From Hyposmocoma kahamanoa (taxonomy: Eukaryota; Arthropoda; Insecta; Lepidoptera; Cosmopterigidae): a DNA stretch of 64,000 nt. Position numbers and translations under genes: made by a program. The notes beneath the pieces are model-generated. The model was given only the letters and a program-made list of their open reading frames with translations, did not search any database and was not told the DNA's origin. This document shows positions 51,901-62,231 of the stretch, piece by piece. Location: contig NW_020654080.1 in NCBI RefSeq assembly GCF_003589595.1, forward strand, positions 172,604 through 236,603, read 5' to 3'. Every line of letters starts with the position of its first letter. Positions within the stretch are counted from its first letter, which is position 1.

Positions 51901-54900
51901 TCCAGTGCCGGGAGAAATATTTGTATGGCCTACATTTATTTATCTCGTGAGTTTGGGTGTAATTTGTGGTTGTCTATGTGTGAGTCCATGGCACCTGCGA
52001 TATAGGGTTTCCCTAGTGCGGGGTTATCACTGTGTGCGTTATTATTAATCAAGTAAACCACCCATGTTGGTCGCCGCAGAGCAACATCCCTTAATCAGAT
52101 CCGGCGAAGGCGCGGGGCAGCGGGTGGCGCCGCCGGGGCCAAGACTGATAACGGTCTGTGATTATCGACATTTGAGAACGCTATTTGGCTCACCACCTGC
52201 GCTACGTCACTCAGGTACCAACGCTTGCCTGGAAATCTAACCCGAGCATTAAATCAAACGTTCCGTGCACCACCATGCTTTTTTACTCATGCGGGTACAA
52301 CATTTTAAAATTCCAAATATCTTTAAATTATAATATTGATTGAACCCTTATCAATAATTCATTAAACAGATGCCCCAGCAAAGAATGAGTAAGACATAAA
52401 TATTTACATTTGTCATTTACAATATACTATATCATAAATAGAAACAGTGTGAAAGAGCCAAACGGATCACTCCGATGGATTTTTATCACAGCCAATGGCG
52501 GGAAGCTGCACCTACAATAACCTTTCGTGTAAAATTGGAACCACAGGAATGTTGTTAATCAGAGGACGGAATAGGCAGAGTATATATTTACCCAAGTTAT
52601 AGAGTGCATAATACTTCCCACTGAAATTCCCGAATGATTGTATTGTTTTGTTCCATAATCTTTAAGTGTAACTACTCTAGCAAATACTTTATACTACGGT
52701 AGTGTACTTAGAAGAAAAGTTTCGTAGTTTGTTTTTAAACATCCTTCTTCGGACTTCAGAGGTATCAACAGCTATAGACATAAGTGTATTAATAAAAGTT
52801 TAGGTAAAAAAACTAAACTAGCCAATTGCGATCTGTGGTACTATAGAATCGCATCGCATCGTTTGTCCTTATATGAATTTGCGATTTTGTGAACTTTACT
52901 CATGTGCTATCGGACAGTTTATTTTTGCTCCTCGTATTATGTTGAATTATATCTGTTCGTTAGCGAGCCCGCTTAGTGATTTCCATTTTTACATTGCTAC
53001 AAATTATAGGTCACTAGCCCACATATTACTTATGAACAAGTTATTTATCTATGCCTTCTTCATTTCCTTTTTTTCCGTATTATACCAAAGCCGACGTAAA
53101 GGGTGGTAAGAATAAACACCACAATAATCGCAGAGCAATAGTCTTAACACTCGATGTCTCTAGATGTAACACATCATTGCAGACTGTCATAATAAACAGA
53201 ATAAAATGCGTTTCAATGGTCACTGAATATATCTATAGAATCATGCATGTGTGACCGTGCATCAATTATACATGTTTCATTAACTCAACGCCAGGATCGG
53301 GTGTTGAGCGACCCCGAAGGAAACTAAATCTTTTATGAGACATTAAGCAGCTGTACAAATAATGGATTAATTACTGGGACGGAAAATCTATTAAGATTAG
53401 CAGTTTTTTTAATGTTTATGACTGTCTTGGCTGTGCTGTGAGACGAAATTTTAAATTGGTAAGGCGAATATTTTTATATTGCTAAATTTACTTTATACAC
53501 GAATATAAAAATTTAGTTAAAATTAAAAATTTCATCATATAATCATCGAATATTACGAAGTTTATTCTTCCAGTTTCGCTATTTGCAATATTCAAGTCGT
53601 TACTACATCCGGGGTGCACAAAAGGACCTCCGTTCCTGTAGACTGGCGCACACTGGACAACAATCGGCGAATACCTTACAGCGATTGACGAATCCTTCCA
53701 CCACGATGGCAAGCATTGCAGTGTATACCGTAGACACGATAAGACGACTACATCCGCGATCTTTTTAATTCCATAATTATTATTTATTTACATCACAACT
53801 TCACAGCTGTAGCTGCAACACAAATACGCTTCACCTGTTTCAAATATCATATATTATATCATCACGCCTGTCTCCCACTGGGGTAGGCGGAGTCTATGGA
53901 CCTCCACCTGCTACGCTTCTGACAAGTTTCCTACGCCTCTTCCACTCCCATCAATATAATTTTCAAATATTTAACAAAATCATTACAATTGTCCATACAA
54001 TGGCACTATATAACACTATTGTTAAAGGTCCTTCTGCCGTTAACTTCATAGTTGAAAAGTGATATTAATTAACCTACCACTTAGAATACCGTCTTTAGTA
54101 AATTAATATTAACGTCTAAAAATTGCAATCTATTTTATCCGTATCGCTTAATTAGCCTGTTGCCTCACACGAATTGCTGCTCAGTAATTTTTAAAGAGCG
54201 ATTGCATATAAAGTGAATGCTGGAATCATTAGTTAATGAATGAGCTTTCATTACTAAAAGACGGGCGAACAGCTCTGAACTACCACGTTAACACCCCCAA
54301 AATAATAAGCATTATACAGTATGTCCGGTCAATGTCGATGACGGACAAGTTGGTTAGTGAGGGTGATTTAGCGGCTCAAATGTCACGCGATGTGAACACA
54401 GGAAAAGAACACGTGCGACTGCGCAGGTCGCAATCATAACAACTTTTCCTTTTCACTTTCCCCGAGATTTGCCGTACGCGCAAGCGCCCGGAGCCCGGCG
54501 CCCCGCCCGCTCCACCGCCGTGCGGGATCACAGTCACCCAGATCGGAAAGGACGACGCCATTTCCCGACAGTCGTGAAAGCAACTGTATTTGTGTAAACA
54601 AGGAGTCCGATGTGAGTCTCGGATCCAAGAGAGAAACAACTTGATCTAAGAAGGATACCTGCTGGTCAGACCTAGATTTGTTTAATCAGGAGACAGTGGT
54701 CGTTCTGATTATGCTTGGGCGGCGCACTAATGATAATTATCAATGTAACAACTTTGCCCAAATTAAAACGAAAAATGTTGACTATAGAAGTGTCGCTAAG
54801 AACGCAACTGATTTACACTTATATACACAATAATAACTAAATAACACGATTGAATCAACATTTCGTGATTTTGTTGTAGCATAATGTAGAGTAATTAGTG

Positions 54901-57900
54901 GTTTCTATGGGGTAGTAAGATAAGAGGTGGCAATATAAATTCGACATCATTTTATACCAAAATATTTGAGTTGTTTCTACACTTTTCTGGAGCCTCGATA
55001 CGACGCTCTGACAATCGAGCGCGTCGTTGCGTATAAGATGGGCCTCAAACGAAAGTAGTCAAGGAAAGTTACTCAACAATGTCGAATTTGTCCAATATCG
55101 CAATAGTCAATTTTTTTTATGTCAAATAACGAGAGGAAAGACTCGTGCGCCTGATGGTAAGCTACACGCCTGCCCATAACAGTTGCAGTGCCACTCAGAG
55201 CTTTAAATCGCAAAGATCGGAAGGGCACTGCCACTGCGTACGTCATCCTGAGACAAGTTGACAAGACCCATGTGCTGTAATGCCACCAAAAGTTGTCTAA
55301 GATGACCCCCAAAAAATCTTTTCGTATTTCCAAAACTTTACTGGACGAGTGTTTCTTCTGCGGTGACGGTATCAAAGGATACCATAAGATACCCATCTTA
55401 CTTACTGGCACTGGGTAATATCATTTAATTTTCGAAAGGGTTAATTTTCCTTCCTTCTCGAATGCAGGCAATCTGTTGATAAACCGTCACTTTGAGTGTC
55501 CAGTATCACTGCTAAAATGCGATCTTCTTTCTATATAACATGTTAATTTCGTTGTTACCAGCCTTCACCCAGTAATTAAGGACTGCGGTGGCAGGCGTGA
55601 GGCACCGATGCGACGCGGCGCTTTATGTGGTACTCTGTTTGTTCAAACCGCCCGGCGCGGGGCGGGCCGGATTGCCGGGCCTAGGCGGACAATGGTTTTA
55701 TGGTGCCGTTTTGATTATATTGCCTTGACATTAGTACAAATGACGATGTGGTAAAACCTATTAATACAAATTATTAGTACCTACGTAAGTAAAAAACACA
55801 ATAGACCAAAAACGGCTTTACAATAATTTGTCTTGCCTTGTAATTACCTGCTCTTAAATCGGCGAGTAACGTCAGTGTTTCCGTCAGTTCAATTACTTGG
55901 CCCTTGAGTGGCACCCGGAAGCCGCGCGCACCCGTGCGACCCGCCTCACCCGCCTCACCCGCCATTCATCATACTCTATTTTGCTAGCTTTTTGTCTTCA
56001 TCAACTACAATGGCTCATTCGGTAATGGTGTTATTTTTGTGCTATACAGACGAGTGGTGTTTTTGTTTGATTGCATTTATCATGCGTTCGCCGCGGCGGA
56101 GCTAATTCATAAGGTCATGCGAAACTCGGTAAATAAATATAGGTATTAAATTAACAAGCAGCAAATCAAATTATCGTTTAGAAACTTGGTTTAAGTTTAT
56201 GCACTGTAAACAAGCTTCTGTCGACTTTGCACGGAGAAGGTTACAATTCAGCATGAATTGTTTGTTTGCGTTGATGCCTTGACAGCCATTAAAGCATGAG
56301 ATGCAATGACTCGCAGAAGGATGTCACCATTGTGCGGAGAAGGGCGGCGGCTTCACGAGAGGCGGCTGCCAGTCACGGTTAACCTTTAGACGCAGAGAGC
56401 CTCCGACAAGTCACTAATGATCGCGATCGCGCTCTAACGATCTCTTGGTGTTTCTGTTGTGAACATTCGAATTGTAGAAAAACGAGCGGTGGTGGGCCGA
56501 CCCCTGTCGCACCAACTGCATAATTATTTTAAAGCAAATGTATTTTCTACCGCAGAACGATTTATAGACTTCAATTCAATCATAATTTCGGTTAACGGCC
56601 TCATTAGAGCGGAGGCGGCGCGAGTGCGCGGTGCAGGTAATAAAATGCCCCATAAAACGTAAAACGCGCTGAAGGCTCCACGCAAGGATACGTCAGTTAC
56701 CATGGTAACAATAATATTTAGATACATATTGATAATCATTAATCATATTTTGCTATCGAGTATATTTTGCATACATATTGCTCCTGTTGCCATCCTATTT
56801 TCTATCAAATGCGACAAGAGACTTTGACGCCCAAGTGACGATCCTTCAAACAAAGTAAATATTTGCATAACGTGTTTACAAAGCGTAATACATTACAGCG
56901 GATGTTATAGTTTCTTATGTGTGTACGGTGCACTAAAAAGTCAACAAAACTAGGAGAAGCGGCGGCGCGCCCCGGGTGCACTCTGCAAGACGCGGCGCGC
57001 ACAATACAATCCACGTTCACGCGCCAAGTAACGTAATCTTTTGTTAAGCAAGCGGAGTAAAAACCGCCATATATGTATATAGTAATCTCTTGAAATAGGA
57101 AAACCATTTTTAATGTATCACACGCACACACCGAAACACATCGGTGCTGCGCACCATCACACTCCTCAACACCATTCTCGAGGATGAGATTGGATGTCTG
57201 ATGAGTGAATGTAGGAAAATATTTGAACAAATGATGCCTGTAAGTTCAGTTCTGTGAAATGTATTATGTTTATTTTATTTAATTTTAAATTTTTATTTTC
57301 GTTGTTTCTGTGTTTGTAGCGATTTGGACTTTTGTCTGTTAAGTTACGAATGTTAAATGAATAAATAAAATGAATGCAGGTCGTTTGGCAAGTCTCGCAA
57401 AAAAGGAGTAAATTATTAATCGGCTGTACCGTTACCGCTCCGGGAAAGTCAAAATATTTGATTTGAATGGCACGACCGAGCGATTCCGACGTCACGCGAC
57501 GCGACAGACGGGCGTGCAAATCGTAAATTACGGGTTTGACTGTTGTCAATCCGTGCAAATGCAAAATTCATACGAGCGTGCGAATCTGTATTTGTTTTCT
57601 TCATAAAAGCGATACCGTGTGTTTGAGTAAACATCCATGATTGGTGATATCTTCCTTTGTGGAAGAGTTTGGGCACGACGAGCAATGGACTGTGTTGGAG
57701 TATCACAATCACATTAGATTAGTGATGCCAGATTAGAGTCCCTGAATGCTCATTTTACCCGTCTTATCGAGTTATGAAAATCGAACTTAGACAAAAGTTG
57801 GTAATATTGTTAAACTACAAACATACTCGGGTTCGGAATTCAGGTAGCATGCTGTAAGGTGCAAGCTTATGTTTGATGTTCGTCGCTACGCGTACTCACC

Positions 57901-59505
57901 ATCTTGGCGAGCATGGAGTCCATTTGCGGCTGGTGCGCGGCGGCGAGCAGGCGCCGGATCCGCGCGGCGTTGGCGACGCACTGCGCCATGCAGCGCTGTA
58001 GCGCGCCCGCCTGCCGCACGAGCGCCGCGCCCAGCGGCACGGCCTCGCCGTTGCCGCCGCCGCCGCCGCTGCCGTTGCCGCGCAGCACGCTCTCGAGCAC
58101 GTGTGCGTGCTGCGACACGTAATCGAGGCAGCGCCGCAGCTCCACTGCCTCGCGCCGCTGCCGTTCTGTAATCGGCGGTGTTCTCACTTCATAGGAACTA
58201 GAAGGACACTTGAGACCCAGTACATCATTACTAACATTGATGTGCCCTTTTGTACACACAAGAGATAATATTATAAACCCCTATTAGTTATTGCACTATT
58301 TCTTAGGTCAGGTGTACATCTTGGAGGCTGGTCTCTGTAAATCTACTTTGGCATCAAACGCAACTTGTTTGTGTACCTACCATATTTAACTTTATTGCAA
58401 AGGTGGAGTAGAATTTAAATGTCCATTACCTACTGTAATAAAACGGTAAATTGCATCTATACAGATTTTTTCTAAAGTCAAGTGAGTAATAAATGTAGCA
58501 AATATATAAAAAAAAACACTCTGAATAAGTGAAATACTAATGATTAAATATTGTGAAAAACTTTGGTGGGCGTAATCAGTGATGTGCACAATGACTTTCT
58601 ATGTATATGTGACTCAGATTTAATAATTCAATAATAACAACACTCACATTACATCTTAATATAATTTTATTTCCTATACATATTTTCAAAGCAAGTCTAC
58701 ATGATAATACTTATTTTATAAAATAGATCTAACTAATTTTATATAATAGGTAAGCAAAGCTAGCTAGGTTTGTAATAAAACATAAAAAAGCTTTTATTCC
58801 ACATGGTCATTATAACATCTCTTAATAAATTAAGTACATTCGACTTTGTTAGAAATTATACTTTATTTAAATACACACATCAAAATTATTACAATTAGAG
58901 TACACTAAAAACCTTGCTGATAACCAAGATCTAATAGTGCCCTATATCAAGTCATACACATGCCACTGTTGTGCACTGGTCTCTCATAGGAGTGTTTATT
59001 ACAGTCTATTCTGGTGGGTATTATGGTTAATAGCCCAATCTATGTGTATAGATAAGAATAATAGTATAAATGGATAAAATAAAAAATATTTATGATTAAC
59101 AATTTTTATTTTGAAAATTGCAAATGAATTTAGTAAATATTACTTTTCAAAGAGGGTAGGTACTTACACAAATATACTGGTAGGTACTTTAAAATTAATA
59201 AAAAGCATAATGTTACCTGTACTGTCTTTAAATTTTTCATAGAGCATTCTGCATCAAAGTGATTGATATCAGTATTTTTGTAGTTTAACTAAACAGCATG
59301 TTATCCAGAAACCTTACAAAAACCAATACAGGTGTGGAGTACATTATTTACCGTGGAAATCGATGATTCTCTGTGTTCTCCTTAGGTACTTTTCCTCCTG
59401 CAGCTGCCGCTCTACCTGGGCCTGTTTCTCCCGCGCCTCTATAACGTCCAGAATGGAGGAAAATAAAGATTTTCTCTCGTTTGTGTTTGTAACGGTTTCT
59501 TGCAT
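42903..59505 (-). CDS. Unrecognised 215-residue helical/coiled-coil protein (4 exons)
   Basis: Exons on the - strand: 59505-59352 (ATG at 59505), 58165-57900, 43571-43475, 43033-42903 (TAG). Lengths of 154, 266, 97 and 131 give exactly 216 codons, and every junction is GT-AG in frame. Residues 1-75 are charged and helix-prone (DVIEAREKQAQVERQLQEEK, ERQRREAVELRRCLDYV). A short Gly-rich linker (SGGGGGNG near 95) follows, then a second helical block (ALVRQAGALQRCMAQCVANA, MDSMLAKM, STWTAFLQRAVDATYNTEVV). The C-terminal 30 residues are Ala/Pro-rich and disordered. There is no signal peptide, membrane segment or enzyme motif. Size and build suit a small subunit of a coiled-coil assembly (spindle, kinetochore or vesicle-tether type), but I cannot assign a family. 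Intron 2 is 14.3 kb and carries several mobile elements. Confidence 0.75.
43257..43312. repeat. 21-bp near-perfect palindrome inside intron 3
   Basis: CACTAAAAAACTAAATGACGT and, reversed, CACTAAAAAATTAAATGACGT, with one mismatch and a loop of about 14 bases. It lies in the 441-base intron between the last two exons of the - strand gene. Confidence 0.75.
43673..43752 (+). repeat. Dispersed repeat family X, left-end fragment
   Basis: Matches the first 80 bases of the 12757 copy (AGCAGTAGAGCTCCTTGTG through GCCGCCAAACAGTAA). The remainder of the repeat is absent. Confidence 0.75.
43753..46164. other. Intron 2 of the - strand gene, unassigned part
   Basis: AT-rich sequence with short inverted repeats (for example TCTTGGACACC near 44568, repeated inverted within 13 bases). 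The 112-residue frame at 45252-45590 has no recognisable content. Confidence 0.35.
46165..46395 (+). repeat. Dispersed repeat family X copy
   Basis: Starts at CAGTTGAGCTCCTTG and runs through GAAATTACAGACACATGGGA to GAGTGGCACTGCA. It lacks the GTCACTTGATAT end of the 12757 copy. Confidence 0.75.
46396..48306. other. Intron 2, unassigned part
   Basis: GC-rich patches near 47110-47180 and 47560-47640. No gene or repeat is supported. Confidence 0.35.
48307..48683. mobile_element. Fold-back element: inverted arrays of a 16-bp repeat, 8-bp target duplication
   Basis: TCTTGTTT occurs at 48299-48306 and 48684-48691, directly bracketing 377 bp that begin CCTTTCGGC and end GCCGAAAAG. The left arm (about 48320-48456) is about 8.5 tandem copies of a 16-bp unit such as GACCATTTCTTGAATT. 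The right arm (about 48567-48674) holds about 6.7 copies of the same unit inverted. An AT-rich spacer of about 110 bases separates them and has no coding capacity. Terminal repeats built from tandem units are the hallmark of Foldback/Galileo-like DNA elements. The 8-bp duplication fits the hAT or P superfamilies, so the class remains open. Confidence 0.85.
49114..49281 (-). repeat. Dispersed repeat family X copy, reversed
   Basis: Begins TAATATCAAGTGACGCACTG and ends near CAGCACCCTTACCATTC. It is the reverse complement of the right half of the 12757 copy, including CATAACAGTTGCAATGCCAC. Confidence 0.8.
49282..51894. other. Intron 2, unassigned part
   Basis: Contains an AT microsatellite near 49860-49882 and an 11-bp inverted repeat near 50022-50047 (CACGCTTTTAT). 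GC-rich patches lie near 49620-49800 and 51020-51120. No exon is supported. Confidence 0.35.
51895..52032 (+). mobile_element. tRNA-derived SINE-like element, copy 2
   Basis: B box GGTTCGATTCC at 51902-51912 is followed by GGGAGAAATATTTGTATGGC and a body that matches the 33124-33303 element almost base for base, ending CTAGTGCGGGGT. The A-box end is shorter or more diverged than in copy 1. Confidence 0.75.
52033..55136. other. Intron 2, unassigned part
   Basis: No exon is supported. 53868-53960 carries a short repeat (GCCTGTCTCCCACTGGGGTA and onward) that recurs in reverse at 61617-61656. GC-rich patches occur near 52095-52140 and 54470-54530. Confidence 0.4.
53868..53960 (+). repeat. Short dispersed repeat, also at 61617-61656 reversed
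   Basis: CGCCTGTCTCCCACTGGGG plus TAGGCGGAGTC corresponds, on the other strand, to GCCTACC..GAGAGACAGGCG at 61617-61656. Confidence 0.6.
55137..55277 (-). repeat. Dispersed repeat family X copy, reversed
   Basis: GCCTGATGGTAAGCTACACG through CAGAGCTTTAAATCGCAAAG to ACAAGACCCATGTGCTGTAA matches the reverse complement of the 12757 copy. Confidence 0.8.
55278..57899. other. Intron 2, 5' part next to exon 2
   Basis: No exon or known repeat is supported. Short GC-rich patches lie near 55590-55680 and 55910-55960. Confidence 0.35.
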
Positions 59506-60030
59506 TATGATAACAGAAAATTTGGCCTATCTAAGAATATGGAGCAGAAGGAATTGTTTACGTGATAAACTCTACAAAGTGCTACAAGTCCGTGCAGAAA
59601 ACAAAAAAGGAAAACTAAATTTTACTACAAAATAAACTGAAATTAAATTCAAAATCACGCACAACCTCTCCTGTCAACACACAAACGTCAACTGAATTCA
59701 TAGACAAAAGAAAGTTTGTTATCATGATTTTCATAGACTATATTGCGTTCCGTTTCACGATAATTATTTTCATTGAGCTGTCAATCATATTATTGCTTTC
59801 TCTTTCTTCTTAACCTTTAATCATATATTCTATCTTGCTGTCATTTCGTAATGTAATGAAACGTAAATTTTGTTCTCTATTCCTAAAAAAATCAGACGTT
59901 GGTTGATTTGTGGTTTCTGATTTGCAACATCATTGTAGAAGAGTTGTTGGACAACATAGATAACCTCCTAATAAAAGCCGCCTGTTGAAAATTTGTACTG
60001 AACCGAGCTCACCAAATTCGGCGGAAAGCA
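59506..60030. other. Upstream region of the - strand gene
   Basis: AT-rich, presumably holding the 5' UTR and promoter of the gene starting at 59505. There is no clear TATA or initiator match to commit to. Confidence 0.3.
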
Positions 60031-60825
60031 AGTGACGCGGCTCAACTGTACATTACCATCGCACGAGTTGAGAGTTGAAATTAATATGGTGAATAGATTA
60101 CATAGTTAGCAGTCTAATCCTAAAATATTAGCTTTAGGAAAGTCGTAGTTTTGATAATAAAAATTATTTAAATATTCGAAAATAAGTGATAGGAAACAGG
60201 TTTTGTAGGTTAGGAAAGCACAGCGTTTGGTTGTTGCAGTATTTTTTTTGAAATAACGCAAAAAAATAAACATTTGCGTAAAAAAAAAAATATTTTTTTT
60301 TAATTTTTTTCGAAAATGTTTATTTTTTTGCGATATTTCAAAAATTTTTCGCAGTATTGAATTAAACAGCACAAATTAATACGTAATTGTAAATTTAACA
60401 TAGAAATTTACTATAATTAGTATGTAAGCTTTTATTTTTGAACAATTATTTTTTGTTGCAAAAAAATAACGAAACGCGAAAAGAACGCCATGTTGTTTGT
60501 TGTTGTTTACTGTTTGATGTATGCATCAATTAGGATTTTGCGTTTTTGCCTGGTTTTAAGTTAAATTTAGTTTCTCATATAACACAGGAAGTGGGGAGGG
60601 GTTTGGGGGTGGCTTTTTCCCACTAGGGGGAGGGGTTTACCCCGCTCTTTGGTGCGAAAACACGATTTTTTGAGGTTATTTTTTTCGAATTTTCAAAAAT
60701 TAATATCTCGAAAACTATTAACTTCCTAACTTTGAAACTTTGCACGAAGGGTCCCCCCCTTCCCCCCATCCCCTCCCACACCACAAATCGTGCGATGGTA
60801 ATGTACAGTCCTTCCAGTGACGCGG
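60031..60825. mobile_element. Non-autonomous DNA transposon-like element with 20-bp terminal inverted repeats
   Basis: CTGTACATTACCATCGCACG at 60046-60065 recurs exactly inverted at 60789-60808. The direct repeat AGTGACGCGG lies outside each end (60031-60040 and 60816-60825) and may be a target duplication, although 5 and 7 bases separate it from the inverted repeats. The interior has no open frame of note. It includes an AT-rich inverted repeat (60255-60360) and G-rich tracts (60590-60650). Confidence 0.6.
60255..60360. repeat. AT-rich inverted repeat within the 60-kb element
   Basis: Left arm near TGAAATAACGCAAAAAAATA, right arm near TATTTTTTTGCGATATTTCA, imperfect, separated by A/T runs. 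Confidence 0.6.
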
Positions 60826-61099
60826 TAAATGCAATTAAGACGTTCTGATTCGCTAGTTCAAGGTCGAACTAGAAATGCACTCAAATTGCACTTACAGCTA
60901 GTGATGGGCAACCTTTACCAGTCTGCATCCAATTAGTCAATAAAAACGATAATATTGTGACACAAATTATTAAATTCTTTTTTTTTTTTTTTTTATTATG
61001 ACTCGGAAAAATGACTGCACCGCGCCTGATGGAAAGTGCGAATACAGTCCAGAGATGAGAGTAACGGATGGAAAACACAAATATCTTCACTCCGTCACT

Positions 61100-61440
61100 A
61101 TTATATTGCCGGTCTGGCCAAATGCTTCTTCACACTACGTTTGAAGGACCCGATGTTATAGAGGGGAGGGAATACATGCGCTGGGAGTTGGTTCCACAAT
61201 TTGATGGTTCGGCATAAAAACGAATTGCCAAACTTTTTAGTGCGGGACGGTATTCAACTGACCGTCCAAATGTGGCAACGCAGTCCGGCACGGGTGGTCC
61301 GCTGATGGAAAGGAGAGGAAGGGATAAGGTTGAATAACTCTTCAGAGCACTCACCGTGGTACAGGCGATAGAATACGCTAAGAGACGCTATATCTCTGCG
61401 AAGCTGGATGCTTGTCTGGGAGCAAAAGAAAAGCATAGAA
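61100..61440 (-). mobile_element. LINE C-terminal remnant
   Basis: - strand frames read RRDIASLSVFYRLYHGECSE and ELFNLIPSSPFHQRTTRAG, then after a frameshift KSLAIRFYAEPSNCGTNSQ. This pattern is typical of the end of an insect LINE RT protein. The same family as the split element at 21207-22510. Confidence 0.7.
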
Positions 61441-61616
61441 TGTATCAGCTGCTTATGATTCCGCGCAAATCGTAAAAGCCGTCTGAGGGCCTGGGTTTAA
61501 TGGTGTCCTATATGTAGGAGACATGCTGGCAACATGTCACTATTTAGTGCATTAAGTTATACTAAAATTTTAATAAAAATGTTTGCTAAACGTGGCTAAA
61601 GCGGGCTTGTCTTACT

Positions 61617-61656
61617 CAAAGCTCTGCCTACCCTTATGAGAGACAGGCGTAACGGT
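61617..61656 (-). repeat. Short dispersed repeat, reversed copy
   Basis: Matches the complement of 53868-53899 (GCCTACC, GAGAGACAGGCG). Confidence 0.55.
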
Positions 61657-62027
61657 AGTATGTATGTAAATTATTAAATGACGACACAGGAAAAAAGGAA
61701 TTGTAAAAAAACAAGGTACTTAAGTATTATAAGTTGTCGTATTTACAAAAGAAAGAAAAATTAAAACACGTTTCTCTTCCTTATACGTCCATGAAAAATT
61801 TTCTTGACGCACAACAAAATACGAAATATTCGAAAAAATTAAAAATAACATGCATAAATCAATATTACCCCACAGAGACTGAAACATCCTCCACACCATG
61901 GCGCTAGAAACCAATCGCCAAAATCATAACTTAAAAAACACATATCGAGTTCTTAGGTTTTCGCGATTGTTACACATAGGAAATGAAACTATTATTCCGG
62001 ATTTAAATCGCGTATATTTGTTTTTTC

Positions 62028-62109
62028 AAACAAACCGACGTTTCGGGCCCTTTACAGGTCCCATGGTCACGGTTGACTGTGTCAAAGGGCCCGAAACGTC
62101 GGTTTGTTT
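62028..62109. repeat. 26-bp perfect inverted repeat with 30-nt loop
   Basis: Arms 62028-62053 and 62084-62109 are exact reverse complements and contain CCGACGTTTCGGGCCC. The arm itself carries the palindromic core GGGCCC. It lies just beyond the 3' end of the BEL/Pao coding remnant, perhaps in its terminal repeat. Confidence 0.85.
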
Positions 62110-62231
62110 AAAAAACACATTTCTAACTAAACAATAATATTAAACAACAAATTTTTCTGGCGCCTTCACCAGACGACCAGAACGTGTGACCACTGGTAAG
62201 GGAATGTTTGAGTTGAACTGTAAGTCTTAGC

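Noticed and set aside
51880..51960. tRNA gene
   Set aside because: Good B box but no cloverleaf; the body matches a dispersed repeat at 33 kb.
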